Assembly: GCA_013146195.2 (NCBI GenBank)
Contig: CM028377.1
Coordinates: 29,368,602-29,432,601 of the forward strand
Length of the DNA: 64,000 nucleotides
Origin: Codonopsis lanceolata
Lineage: Eukaryota > Streptophyta > Magnoliopsida > Asterales > Campanulaceae
Direction of reading: 5' to 3'
The first letter of the stretch is position 1. Every line of letters begins with the position of its first letter. The notes under the pieces were generated by a model, which saw only the letters and a list, made by a program, of their open reading frames with translations, was not told where the DNA came from and searched no databases. Below are positions 10,468-22,334 of this stretch, in pieces. The position numbers and the translations under genes were made by a program.

Positions 10468-11440
10468 CAAATGTGATGGCAAATAGAAATGCAATATTTT
10501 TTTTTCATTCAGATGAGGCAATGTGGAAATATTTCCGGGTACAGGGTGTGAAGAAAAATACAAAAAGATCGACAAACGTTATGTTTTCTCATTCGAAGTT
10601 ACATGTTGTAGCTCCCGATGTAATTGTCATCGATAGGGAGTTGACTCTAATGACTTGTTGTTCAAGAATACTTTCCAGAGTCTCACCATATGTCTTGAAA
10701 GAGACATATAGTGAAGGATGTCGAGAGAAGTATATGGTGAACTTGATCAAGGAAAACGAAAAATAAATTGTGGGGGTATTTATGTCGAGGTGGACGGATG
10801 TAGTGGAGTCCAAACGGAGGCTAAATATATGTTGTTAATGTTGAAGTGATGGAAGATAAGGAGAAGAACGTCCCAGTAAATCTTGACTGTTGAATTTTAT
10901 TGGTTGAAGTCGTACCGCAATATATATGTTTTGGCTTGGACCAAACAATATATGCATTTCGTTCAATCAACAACCAACATGTAAAACTTATATATTTTAC
11001 GAAATGCAATATTTTTTAAAGAATACTATCTCATTGATATGTATATTCACATTTTTTTCCCAATGTGTTATAGAGTTAAGAATGCACATTATTTGGTTAT
11101 GCACATCATCTGAGGCTTTTGATCTCATATTCACCTTAATCCATGATGCGATGGATCTTTTGTTCCATGAGATAAAACTGAATTTGAAAGGTCTTTGAAC
11201 AAGGCACATCCTGAGACAGAATCATCCTTTTTTTTTGTTGAATGAGATTTAAAGTATCACACTATGCCATTAACTTGCTAGTTAACGAATGGGCTCTGCA
11301 ACAATCGGAAGAAGATAAGATTAAAGATGATGCTGAGAAATGTGGATGTCTGTTCAAATTTAGCTACGGCCTACCATGTAAAGCAACCAGCCATATGTTT
11401 ACAACCAGCCCTAAATGTTATACTGAGCTGACGATATAGA
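10468..11440 (+). pseudogene. MULE/FAR1-type transposase remnant, copy C
   Basis: The core is shortened: the region around the first catalytic Asp is deleted, but VIVIDRELTLM (second Asp) is present. After several frameshifts, 11242-11439 encodes VSHYAINLLVNEWALQQSEE and CGCLFKFSYGLPCKATSHMF. The latter is the SWIM zinc finger (C-x-C, then C and H). The SWIM end overlaps the antisense PMD frame 11371-11658 by about 70 bp. Confidence 0.7.
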
Positions 11441-12602
11441 TAAGATTGGGTGGTTGCACCCCTAACGACTCTGGGGACATCAACTAGAGGCGATAAATAC
11501 ATAATTGTGTGGACATTTACTCTTTTGAACCTCTTGTTCGTAAAGAGGATCATCCTCATTAACCAAAACAAATAACCAATCGCCTTAGGTTCAGGATTAG
11601 CATGTTGGGGAGACAAATGATCATGTACCATCAATAATTTAATCCCGCTCAACTTCACCTCTACATCTATCTAGAACATTTGCATGCGTAGGATGTTTTA
11701 TAGGAAACCCTTGATGGAGAAAACGAGTGAAGGCGCGTAACGGGAAAAAAGCTGCATTTCAGAGAAAAGACTTTTTTTCTCCCTTCTTGCGGAATATATC
11801 TTTTTGGGGCGAAAGAAGCCGTAAAAAGCCATGAGAACAGTCAAGCATTCTCCTTTTGATCATTCTTCTAATCCCTCAAGCCATCTTATACAAATATAGT
11901 CCATTTGCTCATTTGCTCTTATCTCATCCTTTTTCTTTTGCTTCTCCGCCTTATTTCAATATCTGCATTAGCCGGCACGTTGAACTTCAATAGTTTAGTA
12001 AGCTTAAAGCCTAGTCGGTCCTTCTTCCCCTCTGCCCATATATCATACCATAGACTATAACAATAATGCCTTGCCTTTCCGGGATCTGGTCGTCATAGAA
12101 GGGCATAGAGATTTTTCTTAGAGTCAAGGGAAAGGAAATTGATTGCTTAAAGAGAAAGGAGGTCGGAGCCGCCCCCGTATAGCGACTCTCCGCTACTTTT
12201 ACTTAGATATTTGCTCCTGCCTTTGTATCTGCTATGAGTGAATATACTTAGGGGGAAAGAACCAATGTAACTGCCTTTGACCTTACTATCCTATCTTTAC
12301 ATGTCGGCTGCATTATTGGCCTAAACTGAACATCTTAGTATCAGCAAGAAGGCGCATCCCTTCAACGGGGATCTGTAATAGATAAGTGCACATCATGTAG
12401 TGTCAACGTCTTCTCCCCGAATGGAAAATGGAAACTATTAGTTTTCAGGTTTCATCTCTAAACGAATGCTGATATAAATGGCATGTCAAACTGCCAAACA
12501 TCCAAATATTCAAATGCCCCAACACACTTCTAAATAACAATCCGCTTGTGGTTGCATCCTCAATGCTCCAAGATGATAGACGATCAACTGAGCCATGACA
12601 AC
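11371..12602 (-). pseudogene. PMD gene remnant, copy C, split by a 609-bp insert
   Basis: The minus-strand frame 11371-11658 reads AIGYLFWLMRMILFTNK, then RVNVHTIMYLSPLVD, GATTQSYLYRQLSITFR and CKHMAGC. This is the C-terminal half of the plant mobile domain, including the G-A-A-x-x-x-L-Y-R-Q-L type motif. The N-terminal half lies at about 12330-12602 (DRLSSWSIEDATTSGLLFRS; MPFISAFV; TNSFHFPF). The parts are separated by a mitochondrial-like insert, and the 5' end is cut by the LTR nest at 12604. Confidence 0.7.
11721..12329. mobile_element. Probable mitochondrial DNA insertion (NUMT), blunt
   Basis: Copies A and D run without a break from TTGATGGAGA into ACATCTTAGTATCAGC. In copy C 609 bp separate them, with no target duplication. 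The insert is more even in base composition than its surroundings and has the texture of plant mitochondrial intergenic DNA (no A/T tracts, segments such as GGTCGTCATAGAAGGGCATA). No mitochondrial gene is recognised. The clean insertion is seen directly; the mitochondrial origin is an inference. Confidence 0.5.
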
Positions 12603-13514
12603 TGTGACGACCCAATCCGAACCCCGATGAGGAATCCCGAGTCAGTTCGATTGGAACACACTTGAATGACGGACAAGCACCGACTAAACAATGGTGCAAG
12701 TCGAATAGTTGAGCTAACGAGCTAGAAACGATAATATAAAGTCGTACAAGAAATACGGTTCAACAAAAATCAAATCTACAGAAGCAATAATAGAGTGAAT
12801 CCCTGAGCTGGAAAGCTCGAAACATAAACAAAATAACCCAAAAGAGACAATTGTGTCCCAAGGGAAACAAAACTCGAATGCCGCAACATTGTAGACACTG
12901 AACAAAATCATCGGTAACCCCAAGCCAACGAAACAACAAAAATCCAACCTGATAAAATAACCCCTCAACAGCTAAAGCATGCCGGAGGGAGAACCAACCT
13001 CTAGAGACCATGAGCCAAGACATGCTCGGGAAAACAAAATGAGGAAAAGTTACATCAATGCTCGAAAGAAGTCTATAAAAACTATAACAACCTCTAGAGA
13101 TGAAGAACTACATACCCGCCAAATAATAAAATAGATACATATTTACAACTTGCATGACACATGTCGGTCAAGAATACTACAAGTGCTTCGAATCGTAAAT
13201 ACTAAGCAATACTACCTCAATACTCACATGATTTATATAATCCATTGTCCTTGCCAATACATAAGATGTACATGTCCTGAACATGCACGAAGCTATCCTG
13301 AGGATCAAATGCGACATCACGAACCACACGATCTCACTGATATAACATGAAACCTGCACACTAAATAAACAAAGGCGTGGGATGAGTCATAAAGACCCAG
13401 TAAGCTACCACATGCAGCAATATGACATGGCAAGATGCATATTCATACAATCACACAAGATATCATTATGTATATCGGGTACAACAACATATCAATAATA
13501 TTATCATGTATATA

Positions 13515-14682
13515 TAGCACTGTCAAAACGGGCATGTGAGGTGGATTTGCCCACGAGCCTAGAAAGCCCTCTATAAGATGGCGCAGGGTGGGTTTGCTCA
13601 CGAATATGACGGTCCCTAAAAACCTTAGTCCAGCCCAACCCGCATTGGGCCACGGGAAAAACGAGCATGTATGCTAAAAATGATGTTTTTTTATCGTTGC
13701 ACGATTTTATTATTTTATGATATAAATTATAAACTCATAATTTATGAGTGTTGTTGCGTTTCATGGGCGGTTGAGTAGGTATTTACGTATGCGAAGGATT
13801 TACCTAGCTTTTTTCATTTCATGAGTGAAACTATCTTCACATATGGAGCGAGCCGTCTTGGCCCTGATTTTGAAGAGATTCATAAAAAAAAACCAAGGGA
13901 AGCTTTACGATTAAAGAAGGGCCCCTTGAATAATTCTTCACCATTACAACTTGAAGTGGGTTTGGCATGAAATCAGAATAAGTTGTTAATGAATTTACTG
14001 AAGCAAGATCTTCACCAATATTACAAATCCAAATCCATTAAAATCAAATACTAAATAAGAAAAATACAAATTCATTACGAAATACAAATTACAAGTTTAA
14101 ATCTGAAATCTAGAGAAATCGAAACGAACTACAAAGAAAGAAACAGAGAGAGAGAAAGAACGAGCGAAGGTTGATTTTTTAGACTGAGACAATGTCGATG
14201 AGGTGAGAGAGAGGCAGTGAGAGACGGCTGTGATCGACGATGGGGGAGAGGCTGAGTGGTGGTTGTGACTGTGAGACGATGTGGGAGAGGCAAGAGAGTG
14301 AGAGTTTAGAGAGAGACGGAGTTGAAGAATTGAAGTATCGGTGTATACGACTGTGAGTTGTTGAAACTGGTAAGAGATAGGAAGATAGATTTAGGGTAGA
14401 AAAAGTGTATAGGTTTATTATACACTTCGTAATAAATATTATATGTCGAAGCCCAATGGTTCAAATCAAACTATATTGTCAAGAGGCCCAAGATAAAGTA
14501 GTAATCCAAGTGATGGGTAGCCCATCCCTTCCCTTACCCCGCACCGCTCAAGCCCGCAACCCATGCCGTTTTTTACCCATTAGGCCCGCTTCCAAACGGG
14601 CTTACATTTGATAGCCCAAATCCACCTCTTTTAGTGGCGGGCGGGCATGCCCGACAGGCTTTAGCCCAATTTGGCAGCTCTA
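13515..14682. mobile_element. hAT-type non-autonomous element
   Basis: The ends are inverted repeats: TAGCACTGTCAAAACGGGC on the left, and TAGAGCTGCCAAATTGGGC read inward from the right. They are flanked by a near-perfect 8-bp duplication TGTATATA / TGTATGTA. Subterminal GGGC/GCCC motifs are frequent, as in plant hATs of this type. No transposase is present. Confidence 0.8.
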
Positions 14683-14690
14683 TGTATGTA

Positions 14691-14698
<8 letters not shown>

Positions 14699-14738
<40 letters not shown>
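14699..14738. repeat. TA dinucleotide microsatellite
   Basis: About 20 TA units follow a short TG run next to the hAT target duplication. Confidence 0.9.
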
Positions 14739-14740
<2 letters not shown>

Positions 14741-16417
14741 ATCAAGTCTCTCAAATACAACACGATCAAGATGAACATAGTCACGTAGATCTCATGTTCC
14801 ATTTAGCACTTTGTTACCACATAGGTGCTCATAATAAGCCATATAAGGGTTCAAGAAGATACCGAAGTGGTGTCATTGTGTTGCTCCTGCAATCATAAAT
14901 GTTAACTGTATTCATGACTACGATGCTCGTGATTGACACATCGATATACTGAGAACACCTCTTAGCTGAATAGCATAATCTAATGCGCCCTATTGGTTAT
15001 GTCAAAGGGCTACTTCCCCACTTTTGTCAATAGTGGAGGGTGTGTGTTGTATCTGGTACAACGATACATAGAAATCATGAATCTCATAATTCGTGAAGAC
15101 GATACATCGCCCCACCATCAACGTATAAACTCAAATAATGACAGCTGGACTTATATGCAATACACAAGTAGATGTTTACTTTCCATATAACCAAATAGGG
15201 ATCGAGCGAACTCGTCTGATGCCAAATAGGTATATAACTCTTCCAAATTCATACGATTATGCATATCGTTGCTATAATCACAAAATCACGTTAAGAGCTC
15301 AATTGAGTCTTGAAAATACAAGTGTCAAGTAAGTACACTTAAATCAACCAAAGCTCCAAAAGCTAGTAAACTTAGTCAAATGGATTCTAAATGTCGTAGA
15401 AGTTCACTATGATACTCGTAAGGTTCAATTGTTCCTTAAACTGGACTCCGTTGAGTCTATACTATACATTTTTATCCCTTTTCTATGTTTACGGTTCAAG
15501 CATAACTAGGTTCTTATTTCATTTAGAAACCTTAGTCCAATAAGTTCACAATTCCACCTGTTAGAGAAACACTAGGTTGATCATAACAAATCACATCGTA
15601 GTTCAATACAAGTTGACAATCCAATATCATTGAAACCTTAAGGCATTTAAGAGTAAATCATACTTCAAGCAAAGATACACATTATGCTTTGTAAGTCATA
15701 TTATCAAATAAATATAAAGGATTCTATCCTTAACAAATATCACAATCATGCTTTTATAAGTCATAATGTAAAATAGACGTAGATGTTTATTTCTAGCATA
15801 AATCCAAGTTAAGTTCATAACTTAACAAATAATAAATCACATAGGCATAGAAATCCATTTCTCTTATGAATGTAGGCTAAACCTATAATTAACAAGTAGC
15901 AACTCATATAATCTCCAAGACTACATTGATGGTCAAGGATTATTGAATAACTTGATTATATTCACTAAAACTCTTCCTCGAATGATAATTCATCATGCAA
16001 TCCCAAATTCATTAAAGCTCATGCATTATTCATAAACTAACTTAATCAGGTTCAAATTATTGAGGTTCTCTAAATGTTAAGTGTCAAGTAGTACAATCGA
16101 AGGGTAAAACACTTAGAGTGTGTTTAAGGTTCACAAGGTGCCCATGCGATACTATTTCATAAGACAACATCAATACATATGTGTCTTAGATTGCGACTAG
16201 GTTATCTTAGAGACTATACAAGTGTGAGAACCCCATTTCGAAACTCCCGTCGTTTGCTGTGAAAACGGCGTGTCTCAAGAAACATCTAAGCACGTGGAAT
16301 ACTCCGGTCTCGTTGTGAACTCAAATGTGTGTGTACATAGTCGTCACCTCTATTTTAAGGTTAAATAGAGAAAACCCAGTTATTCAAGAAAATATGTAGG
16401 TTCGAAGGCTAGGTTAC

Positions 16418-16446
16418 GAGTTGGGAAGGGGTTAGGCACCCAACTC
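16418..16446 (+). other. Conserved hairpin in the LTR
   Basis: GAGTTGGG and CCCAACTC form an 8-bp stem with a 13-nt loop. The same stem and loop length occur in the related LTR at 54502-54530, although the surrounding sequence has diverged. A role in transcript ending or RNA structure is possible but not shown. Confidence 0.5.
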
Positions 16447-16515
16447 GCCATTTCGGTCTCATTTTAGGGTTTAAAATAAATTAGCATGCTTTTAAAGTAT
16501 ACAGTCCAGAAGAAA

Positions 16516-16517
<2 letters not shown>

Positions 16518-16558
<41 letters not shown>

Positions 16559-16582
16559 CACACACATTGATACACATATTTA

Positions 16583-16628
<46 letters not shown>
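16518..16628. repeat. ATT and AT microsatellites
   Basis: About a dozen ATT units (16518-16555) are followed by an AT run (16585-16628). Open frames through them are artefacts of low complexity. Confidence 0.9.
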
Positions 16629-16630
<2 letters not shown>

Positions 16631-19600
16631 CATGCATGCATACATTATTTATATATATACATACATTATATACATTAATTATTTACAACATGTATAAGTA
16701 TTTTATTTACATTATTATTTGTTATTATTTAATTATAATAGTGTTATTATTTACATTATATGCATATATTAATGGGGCAAGACAAATAAACTTGTACTTA
16801 CCTCTTGTAGCGTGAATGTCTGACCCGTTATATACGCCTAGGCTTTAGCCCACTTGATGCTCGAAGATTCTGATTATGTTTCCCCTGTCCTTTCCGAGAA
16901 AGGAAGTCTTTCCCGAGAGAGGGAATATGATATGATATGAGTATGGTATGTGATCGGCTCGCCGGTGAAGGAAGAGTGGATCAATATGGGTATGAGTATG
17001 AGTATGGGTATGAGTATGGATATGTGATAGGATTGTCGGGGGGCAAAGATTGGATCTTCTAAGGGCTCGCTGCGGGGTGCAAAGTGAGGAGGATTTATTC
17101 TTCTTCTTCGACTTCTATAAGTTCAGTTGGCAATGAAATAAGCCTAGAGGGGAGTGAATAGCCCTTTAAAAACTTTGAGGGTTGTTTTGAAAACCTTTAA
17201 AAGATGCAGCGGAAAATAGAAGTTTTCAGCAGCATTGATAAATCAGCAAATAGCAGCTGCTGAACTAAAAAGAGTTTTGGTTTGGTTTTCTTTTAATCAC
17301 TTGAGTATAAGGACTGAATTAAAGTACAATATATAAGATCAAATATGTAAAGAACTCAGGACTGTAACTGTTAGACACTTAAGTAGATAAGAGTTGTTTA
17401 AGTGTATGAACAGTGAAGAATAGCAGGTAGACAGAACACGGTATTTGGAGTGGTTCACAGTGTTAAAACTGCTACGTCCACTACCAAGTTGGTCAAACTT
17501 GGATTTTGAAGTGCACTAAGATTATGTAATGCTATGTGATTACTAACAAATCAGTGTACAACAAAAACCAGTGTTTGAGGAGTTTGATCTAGCAAGAATA
17601 AAACTCGTGCAACAATCTGTGATCCTTTAAGGATTGAAAGAAATAAAGGAACAGAGAATCAAAGATTGCTCAAAACAGAAACTAGAAGAGAATAGCTATG
17701 AATGAAATTGTCTAGAATGTTTTGGAGAAAAAGCTCTTCAAGAAAGGATTTAAAGTTCTTGATATGAATGAGAGCTTCGACTAGATTGTCTCTTTTGAGT
17801 GTTGTAAAAATAGTTTGATTTATGAAAGCTTGAGCACGTAAATTGCAAGAGGTCTTCTTCAAACTTTGCTTCAAATGTTTTATAAATGAATCCAAAATTG
17901 TAGCCGTTTGATGGAGCAAAGTTGAATCTTGAATTTCTTGATGAAATGATGTTCCATTGAATGCCCAGAAATCCAGGAAGATTGTAAGAGACAAAGAGCA
18001 TTTCCTAGCATGAAATATTAAAGAGAGTGGTTAGCTAGGTATGGGTATACGAAGAAACTTTATAACATGCACGAAAGTCTTCTATTGAAGTGACTTGTGA
18101 ATAGTTCTTTTGTTTGAAAAAGTTTACCTAAATAATGTATTATACTAAGCGCGTGAAGGTCAGATTCTTTTCCAGATAACTACTGTTGGTCCACAATGAT
18201 GCTCAAATAGGCTAGAGAGGGGGTGAATAGCCTATGATGTCATTTTAAAACTTTTCTTTTAGTAACAGTTAAAGCATGGGTTTTAATGGCATAGACAGTT
18301 AACGTGTTGAACATGTCTGCTGGTAGTACTGAATAGCAGACTTGCTCTTAACAGAGTTGTCAACCCTGCTGGTGAACTGCCTGAAAATCAAAAGCCTGTT
18401 TCGAAGAGTTTAAGAAGCAGAAATAGAAAGGCTTAGATTTAGAGAAGTCTTAAGTGGCTATACACGAATATATGATCAGAACAACAGCACACTTAATCCT
18501 TCTTCCAAATGTTGAATTAAGGAATCATTAGAGAATAGTTTTTCAAAGGATAAATCATTTTATAAAAGCTCATAGAGAAGTAAAGACTGAAAGGTAAATT
18601 ATATGAAAGAATATCTGAATTTATTCAAGGATAAATTACATATTACATCAGTCTAGACACTCTATGTATAGTTTATGTCATCATCCTTTCAATCCATAAT
18701 CTTTACTTAATTATTCATAGATGAATCCTTAAGCAAAGAGGGCAATAGGAGACTAGAACGAGAAACTAATATGAGAAGAGAATTTTCAAGGTCGTTCAGA
18801 TAAAGATTATCTGAACGATTGAGTGCAAAGCACTCGGCCTTCCATGATGAGTGATTATTGCACAATCGACATCATTTGTATAGGAATACAAATCTGAAGA
18901 TATGAATGCAATATCTACAGACAGCTCTTCATCTTCCTTGGGTACCATCTGAAATCTATCTATAGAACGATCCAAGAGCTTGACCTTTAGCTTTAGGAAT
19001 GGGATCCTGAAGCTTAGCTAAAGGCAGAGTTCCTCGAAGAAGGGTGTAAAACTCTAATCAAGAGTTTCATTCTTGACCAAGACAATGATCTCTGTCTTTA
19101 GAAGTTTCTGATCTCTCTCTCTCTCTCTTCTTCTTCGAGCTTTTCTTCCTAGCAATCCACAGAGAATGTTTTGCTAAGGTCTGGGTAAGCTCACTGCAAT
19201 CTTCAGTGAAGATTTGAGATTCGTTGATGAAAACAATCTCTTGTAGATCTTACAACATCTTTGAAGTTCTTATTGCAGATGTCTTTTCAACACACACTTT
19301 TTCTTGAAGAGGAGGGTAGATTTCTTATATAGACCGGAGAACTTTGATCGTTGAGATTTGTTGATAGATTTTGTATCCGTTGAATGATTTGTCTTTGAGA
19401 ACTGATGGATAAAGATGTTGTTCAATAGATCTTTATCTGTTGGATAAAAGACTTCATTCTTTAGATCTTTGAACTATTACCCTGTCAGACTATATGATAA
19501 GTCGCTGAAGGATAAGTCTGATTTATTGATGCACTGTCAGATGATCTGTCCGATAAAGTAGATTCTTTTGATTATTTCAGACCACGTGACTGAGAAGGCG

Positions 19601-19721
19601 ATAAAGTCTTCCAGTATCAGAAGTGTCAGGCTTCATAAATATTTGACTAACATTGAAGCTTAACATATATGTCTTGTTTCAATCTGCTGCAATCTTATCT
19701 CCTTGTAACACGTGCAGAACC

Positions 19722-20010
19722 AAGTCTGCTGGTGAGAAGTTCAATTCTGATGTATGAGTCTTTTATAGAAAAATACTGCTAGTTATGTTGTGAACATTCA
19801 AACCATAGCAAGTCTGCTGGTGGTAGGTCTTCAAGGTATTCTGGAATGCACATGATGGGTCTGCTGGTGATGAATCCTTTGAGAAACTTTGTCACTGTAG
19901 CACGTCTGCTGGTGACGAGTCTTCAAAGTGTCCTTTAGTGCATATGACAAGTCTGTTGGTGACGAGTCTGCTGAAAACTTTTGACGCTACCGCAAGTCTG
20001 CTGGTGCTAG
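19722..20010 (+). repeat. Tandem repeat of about 45 bp with GTCTGCTGGTG core
   Basis: The core GTCTGCTGGTG (one copy GTCTGTTGGTG) recurs near 19722, 19810, 19857, 19901, 19949 and 19993. The spacing is roughly 45 bp after the first, longer interval. GACGAGTCTTCAAAGTG-like sequence follows most copies. The array sits inside the nested LTR-like element. Confidence 0.7.
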
Positions 20011-21684
20011 TGCATATGAAGTGCTGATCTGTTTTAATCATCATGTAGGAAAGTAGGACTTGATCAGGTCACACCTAATCTAAGACCTATGTGATGTCAC
20101 ACTAGTTGCCACACTAATCGGTACGCAAACCTTTTAGCCACTAGTGATGACTCACTGTAATGGGAACAAGTAAATCATCATATATATATATATGCAAGGT
20201 GATAAGTAAATTATCAAGAAGCATATTCCAATAACTACAGTGATTTCAGCAGGAAGAAATTTAAAGTGTAAGCAGATGCTGGCATAGTGTATCAGCAGCT
20301 AGCAGCTACTGATGACTTATGCGTTTAGGCAAATTGAATGGAATTAAAAGTAGGCTGCCAAGAAAAGTCAAAAGGTATCTGTTGTATGAACAATAGAGGA
20401 CATCTTATCTACTGAATATTTCAGCAGATAGATTTAAACTTCTTACAAAGTCCAAGTTAAAAACCGATTTTAAGGATTTTGGAAAAGTATTTATACTAAC
20501 TATTTTTAACTTAATGGCTTTAAGTAAATCTAAGGTATATAAGTTTCTACAATTTTTCGACAGAGGAGGCTTCGGGAAGGTGTGAGAATGTGAGAGTATG
20601 TGTTGATGGAGTGTATGTGAAGGGTGCATGTATGGATGGTGTGAAATGAGAGAACCCGAGGCCTCTATTTATAGGAGTAAACAGTTGCATGGCGCGCCAG
20701 GTGGAGGCTTGGGAACGCAACAGCACAAAGAAGGGTGGCTGAAGAAACGGCAGCATTTCAACTGCCTGGAGGAAAAGAGAGCATGGAGCGGCTCCATATG
20801 GTGGGGTGCGGCTCCCTGAGGAGGGGAGCGGCTCCATCAGGCAATTTAATGGCAAGATTGATATTTTCATTCAAGGCCCTGATATGTTTTATGTTTATCA
20901 TTTAATTCCCATTAAGTCCAGTTGACTGAAACTTTAACGAAAAGTCATTTTTATAAGTCCAATAAATTTATAAAATATATATTATTATTATTAAAGAAAA
21001 TTATATCATGAGATATGAAATTGGGGTGTCTACAACAAGTTGACCCTATATATAGGGTTCTAAAGCGTATACTCGTCAAAATTGTCTTATGGAGTGATTC
21101 TCCAATTCATCATCTTGAATTCCCCAAGATATTCTCAAGATTCCCAAACAAGTTCTTAGACAAGTCAACATACATTCATGCACACAAGACGACTCTAGTA
21201 AGTTAGGATTTCCAACTTCATTAACCATAAATCCATAGGATCCAAAACAGGGGTAGGTCACATCCTCACAAGTCTTGGGACTTCAATTGAAGTCCTAAAA
21301 TATCAAGTAGTCATATGTCTAACCCATTTCAATGTCTTCCACTCGAGATCATTCATTTGTGACCCGAACATTCTCAAAACCCATAGGACTTCATCCTAGA
21401 ATCATATAGCATATAATAAACCATTACGTGACTCTGTTGAGTCAAATGCACAATTCAAAAACTTAGGTCACAAACCCGATTTTAGGGCTTATTCGATATT
21501 CGGGTTCCTAAACCCTTAAACATTTGATGTAGAGTCTAAGTACCAACAACAAACCCATATAACCCTTCTAGATTATATTCACAAGTTCAAAAGACACAAT
21601 ACCCAAAATCCCCAACATAACATGTTAAAATTGACCAATATAGCATGGATTCCATAACTATAACAACCTAGTATGCTTTATAGA

Positions 21685-22101
21685 TAAACATGCCCATACG
21701 GTTCACAGTTCCGGAACCCCCTGTTCTTGACAAAGGGTATGGCGAACCGGATTCGAACCGTAAACCTTCATAGTTCGGTTCTGAACCGTGAACCTCAAAT
21801 CCGGTTCACGGTTCCAAAAAATAATGTTTTTTTGCATTTTTTTTGCTTTTTATAAAAACTATCTAAATTAAAATTGTTATGCACCCCCACAATCAATCTG
21901 GGCCGTTCATTTGAATTATGACCTTTTTTTTTAATTTTACCGTTAGAACCATGAAACCGGTGGTTCACGGTTCACTTGGACTGTTCAGAACCGCCGATTC
22001 ACCAAAAATCAAATACTTGAACCTTAAGTGAACCTCCAATTTCGGTTCACTTGAAAGACGTTTCGGTTCAGTTCTGGGACGTAACCGTATGTGTATGTCT
22101 A
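21685..22101. mobile_element. hAT-type MITE, 417 bp
   Basis: A perfect 8-bp duplication TTTATAGA lies at 21677-21684 and 22102-22109. Inverted ends: TAAACATGCCCATACGGTT on the left, and TAGACATACACATACGGTT read inward from the right. The interior is rich in copies of GGTTCACGGTTC and its complement, typical of hAT subterminal binding-site repeats. Confidence 0.8.
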
Positions 22102-22299
22102 TTTATAGATAGTTTTTTTTCATAGAAGGGAGGGGTAGTAGCTTACCAAGATCGTTTAGAGAACAAGGGAAAGTAGAAATAAATCGGTGTAGAAGAAGCT
22201 CCTCGTTGAGAGGAACGCGTTGGCGGTGTTGGATTGTCGATTGGATCGGAGCTGTGGGAGATGAAGAAACACACACTCATCTCACCTTGGCTCACAAAC

Positions 22300-22331
<32 letters not shown>

Positions 22332-22334
22332 TCC

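Larger units (their letters stand above)
16223..21034 (+). mobile_element. LTR-type element (TGTGAGAACCCC...GGTGTCTACA), solo LTR or LTR-only
   Basis: A perfect 5-bp duplication ACAAG (16218-16222 and 21035-21039) bounds a 4812-bp segment that begins TGTGAGAACCCC and ends TTGGGGTGTCTACA. The same start style, internal box and end recur in the LTRs at 54386 and 61438-62533. No protein domain is seen. Two more repeat elements seem to be nested: one begins near 17127 (TTGGCAATGAAATAAGCC) and one near 18185 (TGTTGGTCCACAATG). They share a TAGCCTAGAG/GAGTGAATAGCC-like motif. Their right ends, near 20440 and 20235, are uncertain. Confidence 0.65.

Noticed and set aside
12714..13023. Two overlapping hydrophobic frames on the minus strand
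   Set aside because: They lie inside the LTR-like block, show no domain, and are in alternative frames of the same DNA.
18185..20235. Precise limits for a nested LTR beginning TGTTGGTCC
   Set aside because: ATAACTAC occurs next to both putative ends, but its position does not agree with TG...CA termini, so I give no firm boundaries.
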